Source: Nitrospirota bacterium (GTDB lineage Bacteria; Nitrospirota; Thermodesulfovibrionia; Thermodesulfovibrionales; JdFR-88). Taken from it: DNA of 64,000 nt. Shown in pieces: positions 60,136 to 64,000 of the stretch. Position 1 is the stretch's first letter. Each line of letters begins with the position of its first letter. The position numbers and the translations under genes were made by a program. The stretch is from NCBI GenBank assembly GCA_021840255.1, contig JAKBYX010000003.1, positions 1 to 64,000 on the forward strand, written 5' to 3'. The notes below the pieces were generated by a model. The model did not search any database. It was not told the DNA's origin and saw only the letters and a program-made list of their open reading frames with translations.

Positions 60136-60768
60136 ATGCAAACGCTTAAAGACCTTCGCGGGAAAATGTGGTTTCGGGCTTTGATCGTTCTCTATTGCGC
60201 AATGTACTTGCCATATTTGCTTCTTTTAATTACAGGTTCGGTCAATTACGGCCGAAAGTATTATGATTCTGTCCAGTGGGAGGTAGGCCCATGGTCCGTG
60301 GTCAGCACCACACCTTATGGCGATCATGTTCTTGATAAAATGGCAGGCGTAAAGCCCACTACATATAAGGTTACCGACCCCACCAGTGGAATTAGTTTGA
60401 AGCTTGAAGGATATAACCCGCCTTCTCTGAATGTGATAGACGCAGCATTTGCGAAGGCAAAAATAGCCTATGATAAGGCCATTAAAGTAGCGGGCAAAGA
60501 CAAAACACTGGCAACATCCTATGAGGCCATAAAAGCGGGGAAGGATATAACTGACTTGGCCTATGATGAAGCTATACAAGCGGGCGGAGTGGGCATCAAT
60601 GGATACATGCTAGAAAAGATTACGATACCAAGTCATTATACTTGGGACTTCAAAATGCTCACTTTTTTTATCGTGATCTTTTCTGCCGTATATTTTTTTG
60701 TAATGGAAATATTAAAACGAGCCTTTTATTACATTGTGCTAGGTAAAGCATTTCCTGCAAAGGAATAA
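60136..60768 (+). CDS. Hypothetical membrane protein, 210 aa
   Basis: Two membrane segments, one near the N-terminus (ALIVLYCAMYLPYLLLLITG) and one near the C-terminus (LTFFIVIFSAVYFFVMEIL), flank an extracytoplasmic region of about 130 residues. Family not recognised. It follows the lipoprotein gene by two bases and is probably co-transcribed and functionally linked with it. Confidence 0.7.
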   Translation: MQTLKDLRGKMWFRALIVLYCAMYLPYLLLLITGSVNYGRKYYDSVQWEVGPWSVVSTTPYGDHVLDKMAGVKPTTYKVTDPTSGISLKLEGYNPPSLNVIDAAFAKAKIAYDKAIKVAGKDKTLATSYEAIKAGKDITDLAYDEAIQAGGVGINGYMLEKITIPSHYTWDFKMLTFFIVIFSAVYFFVMEILKRAFYYIVLGKAFPAKE

Positions 60769-61011
60769 ACTAGGTTTTGCGGGCCGGTAACTCCTAACCG
60801 TCTGCACCTGAGAAGTAGGGAGAGCCAAAGAAACGGCATGGGAAAGAAAAAAGAAACAATCTTCGATTTTGATTTGGCCGCTAAAAATCTTTGGCAGGCA
60901 ATTAATAAAAAAAAGATGGAGGTTATTTTTAAAGCTGCTAAGAATACTGAACATTTTCAGGAATTAAGAATAACAATGAGGGACATTTCTCATATTATTT
61001 CAATTGGTTGT

Positions 61012-61266
61012 CTAGAAGGCGAGAAATCCGGGAAGCGTCCCCGTATTTTTGTGGATTTGGTCCGTTCCGAGCTTTTTGATGTGCGACGTGGGTATGGGTT
61101 TGCCTTCCTCCACGATGTCTTCAATATAAAGCTCAAGGGCCTGGATAATGTCTTTTTTGGCTTCGGCCTCACTGCCGCCCGAACCATACACGCCTGGCAA
61201 GTCAGGGATATATGCCCACCACTTGCTGTCTTCCTGGACAAGGACTATGGGATATGTCAGGCTCAT
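61012..61266 (-). CDS. HicB-like antitoxin domain protein (solitary)
   Basis: 84 aa from the ATG at 61266 (an upstream ATG at 61284 is also in frame). YPIVLVQEDSKWWAYIPDLP, GVYGSGGSEAEAKKDIIQAL and YIEDIVEEGKPIP are the partial RNase H fold of HicB. A HicA toxin gene is not seen on either side, so it may be an orphan antitoxin or part of a decayed pair. The longer rightward frame over the same DNA is its antisense shadow. Confidence 0.75.
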   Translation of the reverse strand: MSLTYPIVLVQEDSKWWAYIPDLPGVYGSGGSEAEAKKDIIQALELYIEDIVEEGKPIPTSHIKKLGTDQIHKNTGTLPGFLAF

Positions 61267-61343
61267 TCGATTACATGATGGCATACCAAACCGGAAATAT
61301 CAAATTCCGGGCGCTATACAAAAACTATACAGAGAAAAGTACC

Positions 61344-61371
61344 GGGCCTGGGGCAACTCAGGCCCTTTTTT
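61344..61371 (+). terminator. Terminator-like hairpin, second perfect copy of the island GGYAACT hairpin
   Basis: GGGCCTG (61344-61350) pairs with CAGGCCC (61359-61365) around GGGCAACT, followed by six T. Directly after it lies TGCTATCAT, the extended -10 of the next small gene, so the hairpin overlaps that promoter. Confidence 0.65.
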
Positions 61372-61417
61372 ATGCTATCATGAGGTCAACATTCAGGAAA
61401 ATCAAAGGAGAGGGACT

Positions 61418-61612
61418 ATGCACAAGATTTCAGAGGAAGTAAGAAAGGCGGTGGAAGAGGTAGAACGCCAACGGTCTCCAGAGCAGAAGCAGAGAGACGA
61501 GGCTTACTCAGCCGCGCTAAAGGAAGGGCCGGTTTCGATATGGGAAACCATGCCTCCGATGATCTCCACGCGCTCTATCAAGACGGCAAAGTCTCAGAAG
61601 CAAGAGCCTTAG
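61418..61612 (+). CDS. Small hypothetical protein, 64 aa
   Basis: ATG at 61418 follows AAAGGAGAGGG. A charged helical N-terminal half (HKISEEVRKAVEEVERQRSP, then EQKQRDEAY) and a short C-terminal part. No known domain. An extended -10 TGCTATCAT with GCAACT 17 nt upstream gives it its own promoter. Confidence 0.55.
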   Translation: MHKISEEVRKAVEEVERQRSPEQKQRDEAYSAALKEGPVSIWETMPPMISTRSIKTAKSQKQEP

Positions 61613-61654
61613 CCACGGTTACATCGAATGCCGGGGCCTGGGGCAACTCAGTCC

Positions 61655-62014
61655 CTATTTGCCCTCGATGCTTTCCAGGCCGGTTAGCAAGCCCTTGAGG
61701 ACGGAAAAGAAGATGACCTGTTTTGCTTTTGGCAGCTTGCGGACAAGCATTGCCATTTCAGCTATCTGAGCTTCCGTTTTCTTGTCAATTTTCCCGGTAG
61801 GCACCTTTACAAGCTCGGATAGGGGCACGTTCAATGCCTTAGCCACCTGGTAATAGGTGAGAATCCCGGCATTGCTTTTCCCGCGCTCGATGTCCGAAAT
61901 GAAAGTGGGATGGAGTCCCGCTAATTCGGCAAGCTTCTCCTGAGAAATCTTTCCGGCTTTCCGCATACGCCTTAATCTTTCCCCGATTAACAATAAAAAA
62001 TCGTTTGTTTTCAT
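61655..62014 (-). CDS. XRE-family helix-turn-helix regulator, 119 aa
   Basis: HTH at residues ~10-65: IGERLRRMRKAGKISQEKLA, GLHPTFISDIERGKSNAGI, YQVAKALNVPLSELVKVP. The C-terminal helical part (AQIAEMAMLVRKLPKAKQVI) is probably for dimerisation. Typical regulator of a mobile element; a short A/T-rich promoter region with TAGACTATCGTCTA at 62050-62063, a palindrome, lies just upstream and may be its operator. Confidence 0.85.
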   Translation of the reverse strand: MKTNDFLLLIGERLRRMRKAGKISQEKLAELAGLHPTFISDIERGKSNAGILTYYQVAKALNVPLSELVKVPTGKIDKKTEAQIAEMAMLVRKLPKAKQVIFFSVLKGLLTGLESIEGK

Positions 62015-62049
62015 GAGGATAGAATAAGGAAAGCAGGGCGGGGAAATTA

Positions 62050-62063
62050 ATAGACTATCGTCT
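62050..62063. promoter_or_regulatory. Palindromic candidate operator upstream of the XRE regulator
   Basis: TAGACTATCGTCTA is close to a perfect palindrome (TAGAC-TATC-GTCTA) and lies 36 nt upstream of the XRE start, in the interval between the divergent XRE gene and the lipoprotein gene at 62235. A natural autoregulatory site for an XRE repressor. Confidence 0.4.
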
Positions 62064-62234
62064 ATATAATTCCTTGAAATATAGTCATTCCTCTATGTAA
62101 AATAAGCCCGGCCTCGCCAACTTCAAGGAAATACGGGCAATGACTGGAAGAGGCCAGGCAGGGCAACTCATGCGTTTTTGTATGCTATTATGAATACGAT
62201 TCGGGGGGAAAGATAATGAAAAGGGAGGGTGAAA

Positions 62235-62693
62235 ATGAAGAAATGGTTTTTAGCTGGCTTGCTTTTATTTCTTACGGCTTGTGGGGGCGGCGGGGGAAAT
62301 AGCAACAATGCGCCTGCATCCGCCTTAGTAAACGCAACCGGCACCTGGAGCGGCCAATACACTTCAACCGTATATGGTGCTCAGACCGTAACGCTTAATC
62401 TTATGCAGCAGGGCAACAGCATCACAGGGACATATGCCGCATCTACAGGGGCTGACGGGCAGATAACCGGCACGGTCAGCGGCGATACAACATATGTGAA
62501 TCTATCCGTAACGGCGGGCAATTGTTCAGAAACGGGCGCGGGTACCGGCATCATTGACGATCAGGTCACTCCCAATACCATGAGTTTCAGTTACAAGGGC
62601 AGCTCAAATTGTGGCGGCACCGAAAGCGGAACCGGCAACTTAATAAGACAGCCCACTGGGGGTGGAAGCAGCGCGTCAAACAACGTGCGATAG
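62235..62693 (+). CDS. Gly/Thr-rich lipoprotein, 152 aa
   Basis: Start ATG at 62235 after GGGAGGGTGAA. Lipobox LLLFLTAC with Cys at about residue 16, then GGGGGNSNNAPAS. The remaining sequence forms short beta-like repeats (GTWSGQYTSTVYGAQTVTLN, LMQQGNSITGTYAAS, GDTTYVNLSVTAGNCS), like small lipocalin-type or beta-sandwich surface lipoproteins. Two Cys in the C-terminal half may pair. An extended -10 TGCTATTAT with GCAACT 17 nt upstream lies before it. Confidence 0.72.
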   Translation: MKKWFLAGLLLFLTACGGGGGNSNNAPASALVNATGTWSGQYTSTVYGAQTVTLNLMQQGNSITGTYAASTGADGQITGTVSGDTTYVNLSVTAGNCSETGAGTGIIDDQVTPNTMSFSYKGSSNCGGTESGTGNLIRQPTGGGSSASNNVR

Positions 62694-62784
62694 AAGATGG
62701 CTCCGAAAGCAGGACCAGCAATTTAATAAATCAAACAATCTTAATGCGATTGCACCCTTTGCATGCAGAAATGAGGGTACGGGA

Positions 62785-63075
62785 ATGAAAAAGAAATGGA
62801 TTCTTATGCTTGCCTTGATACTGGCCCCGTTCGTATTATCTGCATGTCATAAAACAGAAAACAAGGCCATAGGGCGCTATAAATTGTGGCGAGAGGGTGA
62901 CAATACATGGCTATTCGATACTGCGACCGGTAAGACATGCGTTGAGTTTGCCCCCAGTGCTTTTTGGAATTCTCCTAAAGGCACCACCGAAGGATGTGCG
63001 GAGTTGGGATGGATAGCAGGTTCCGCAGCCAACATGAATAGTGATTTCAAGCCGGTGAAGGATGGCGGCCGCTAA
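62785..63075 (+). CDS. Small lipoprotein, 96 aa
   Basis: ATG at 62785. Signal with lipobox FVLSAC at residue 21, then HKTENKAIGRYKL. Two further Cys (GKTCVEF, TEGCAELG). The repeated motif GRYKLWREGDNTWLFDTATG suggests a small beta fold. No known family recognised. It follows the preceding lipoprotein gene by about 90 nt. Confidence 0.68.
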   Translation: MKKKWILMLALILAPFVLSACHKTENKAIGRYKLWREGDNTWLFDTATGKTCVEFAPSAFWNSPKGTTEGCAELGWIAGSAANMNSDFKPVKDGGR

Positions 63076-63128
63076 GAAGTAAAAACTAGCCCAAAAACGG
63101 CGCGGGAAGAGGATTGTAAAAGAAGGCA

Positions 63129-63584
63129 ATGAAAAAGAAAGGATTTGTTCCTGCCTACCGACTAGGATTAAAAAATTGTCTGACCCCCTCAGAAGATGTT
63201 ATGCAAAAATGGCTATGGCTGCGAGCCGTTGAATGGTGCGGCTTTCCGTTCTTTGTTACACAACCCATAGTTCCAGTTTTATTTATTTTTTTCCCCGTTC
63301 TGAAAGTTTTGATCGGATTATATCTTGTTGGCTTTTTATGGACATTCGTGCGGTATTCTTTTGTTAATGTGTTTCTCGCCAATAATGCCAGTATTTTTGT
63401 CGCAAGACTAAAATGGCCGGCATGTATTGGCAGTTTTATTTATCTCGTTGTCCATAAGCAGTGGTTTCCAGCGCTCTTGTCTTTGCTCTGGCCGTTTCTT
63501 GCTGGTTTAATCATCATTCCTGGCAAGGTCGGCATAATCGAATTATCTTTTGCTAGGAAAATTGGTTATGTCGAAGAGGAATGA
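63129..63584 (+). CDS. Hypothetical membrane protein, 151 aa
   Basis: Three to four membrane segments (FPFFVTQPIVPVLFIFFPVL, LIGLYLVGFLWTFVRYSFV, ALLSLLWPFLAGLIIIPG). Basic N-terminus, acidic end (YVEEE). No recognised family. A/T-rich codon use as in the other island genes. Preceded by AAGG. Confidence 0.68.
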   Translation: MKKKGFVPAYRLGLKNCLTPSEDVMQKWLWLRAVEWCGFPFFVTQPIVPVLFIFFPVLKVLIGLYLVGFLWTFVRYSFVNVFLANNASIFVARLKWPACIGSFIYLVVHKQWFPALLSLLWPFLAGLIIIPGKVGIIELSFARKIGYVEEE

Positions 63585-64000
63585 AACTCATTGCTGGCCT
63601 TCTCAGATTGTCAGTGCAGAATCTTAAGTTTGCTCGTTTTATGGAAAACGCCGTTTGTTGCCCGGGAGGGCTTGTTCCGTTTGTTCGTTCTGTTCGTTTG
63701 TTAAGGCTTTGGAAGTTGTGGGATTTAGCCCGGAAGTGATCATTTTCCTTCCTCTCAATGCGGCGGCCTCCCTGCCGGTCGGCCGCCTGACCCTCCCCGC
63801 CTGCCTAACATCTGTGATACCTTTCCTTGGCGGTCGCTTTTTATGGCCCGTATCGCCGTCGCGCCCTGAAATCTGACAAATTCACAAAGATAACAAAGTT
63901 ATCGAATCGGACATTTTCACAAAGAAACAAACTCCGTTATTGTCTCTACCAAAACCCTTCAAAAAGAATCTTCCGCGGCAGACCACCTCTGCCCAGTGGA
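63585..64000. other. Right end of window, no gene seen
   Basis: 416 nt. Two loosely repeated segments (GACAAATTCACAAAGATAAC and GACATTTTCACAAAGAAAC near 63875 and 63910) may be part of a repeat. No reading frame with a ribosome site is supported. Confidence 0.4.

Noticed and set aside
60838-61278. Plus-strand frame of 146 codons
   Set aside because: Two thirds of it is antisense to the well-matching HicB domain. The first 50 codons have a distant GGAGAG only, so I do not list it, though a short remnant gene cannot be fully excluded.

Overview
The window reads as chromosome of a Gram-negative bacterium of moderately high GC. It has outer-membrane barrel, lipoprotein, Lol, lytic transglycosylase and TolC-type genes, and it appears to use selenocysteine. 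Gene content (ADP-forming acyl-CoA synthetase, tungstate-binding protein, DUF362 ferredoxin protein, glycogen phosphorylase, a c-type haem propeller, a GEMM-like riboswitch) fits an anaerobe or facultative anaerobe of a Nitrospirota/Thermodesulfovibrionia or deltaproteobacterial type. This placement is inference; there is no rRNA gene to settle it.

Layout. 1-2.5 kb: tail of a Xer-type recombinase, a scrambled HepT-like toxin remnant and two small unknown proteins. 2.6-8.3 kb (minus): DUF362 ferredoxin protein, cdsA, uppS, a secreted propeller-like protein and an outer-membrane barrel. 8.3-14.6 kb: an isolated nuoN, then on the minus strand a GspE/PilB ATPase with c-di-GMP-binding-type repeats, zapA, a coiled-coil protein and an Slt-type transglycosylase. 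14.7-18.9 kb: tRNA-Cys, tRNA-Gly, a structured leader and trpE-trpG-trpD. 19-23.7 kb: lolD, then a minus-strand MacB-like exporter with a TPR lipoprotein and a haem-motif propeller protein.

24.1-27.8 kb holds the most notable genes. A YeeE/YedE sulfur transporter and a peroxiredoxin each have an in-frame TGA exactly where the family has a functional cysteine. Each TGA is followed, 19-20 nt downstream, by a hairpin with GG in its apical loop, as expected of a bacterial SECIS element. I read both as selenoproteins. An ABC-2 transporter lies between them.

28.4-41.7 kb: a Glu/Leu/Phe/Val dehydrogenase, a P-type cation ATPase, a tungstate-binding lipoprotein with a hybrid sensor kinase, and a minus-strand operon of 2-oxoacid dehydrogenase E1alpha-E1beta-E2 plus both parts of an ADP-forming acyl-CoA synthetase. 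Together the dehydrogenase and the operon could turn branched-chain amino acids into acyl-CoA, acid and ATP. 42.1-49.1 kb: twin secreted Cys-containing proteins, a 45-residue membrane protein, a GT39-like enzyme, a GEMM-like riboswitch with terminator, two small genes and recQ. 49.3-58.4 kb (minus): alpha-glucan phosphorylase and a four-gene ABC multidrug exporter (OMF, MFP, RbbA-like fusion, permease).

At 59.45 kb a 42-nt copy of the 3' half of a tRNA-Arg marks the probable left attachment site of a genomic island running off the right edge. The island is visibly more A/T-rich, with small lipoproteins, membrane proteins, a lone HicB and an XRE regulator, and it carries a recurring GGCAACTC hairpin.

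Two repeat types run through the chromosome part: an ~88-bp palindromic intergenic repeat (four full copies and one partial) and A- or T-rich hexamer-like tracts that also enter genes as lysine-rich stretches.
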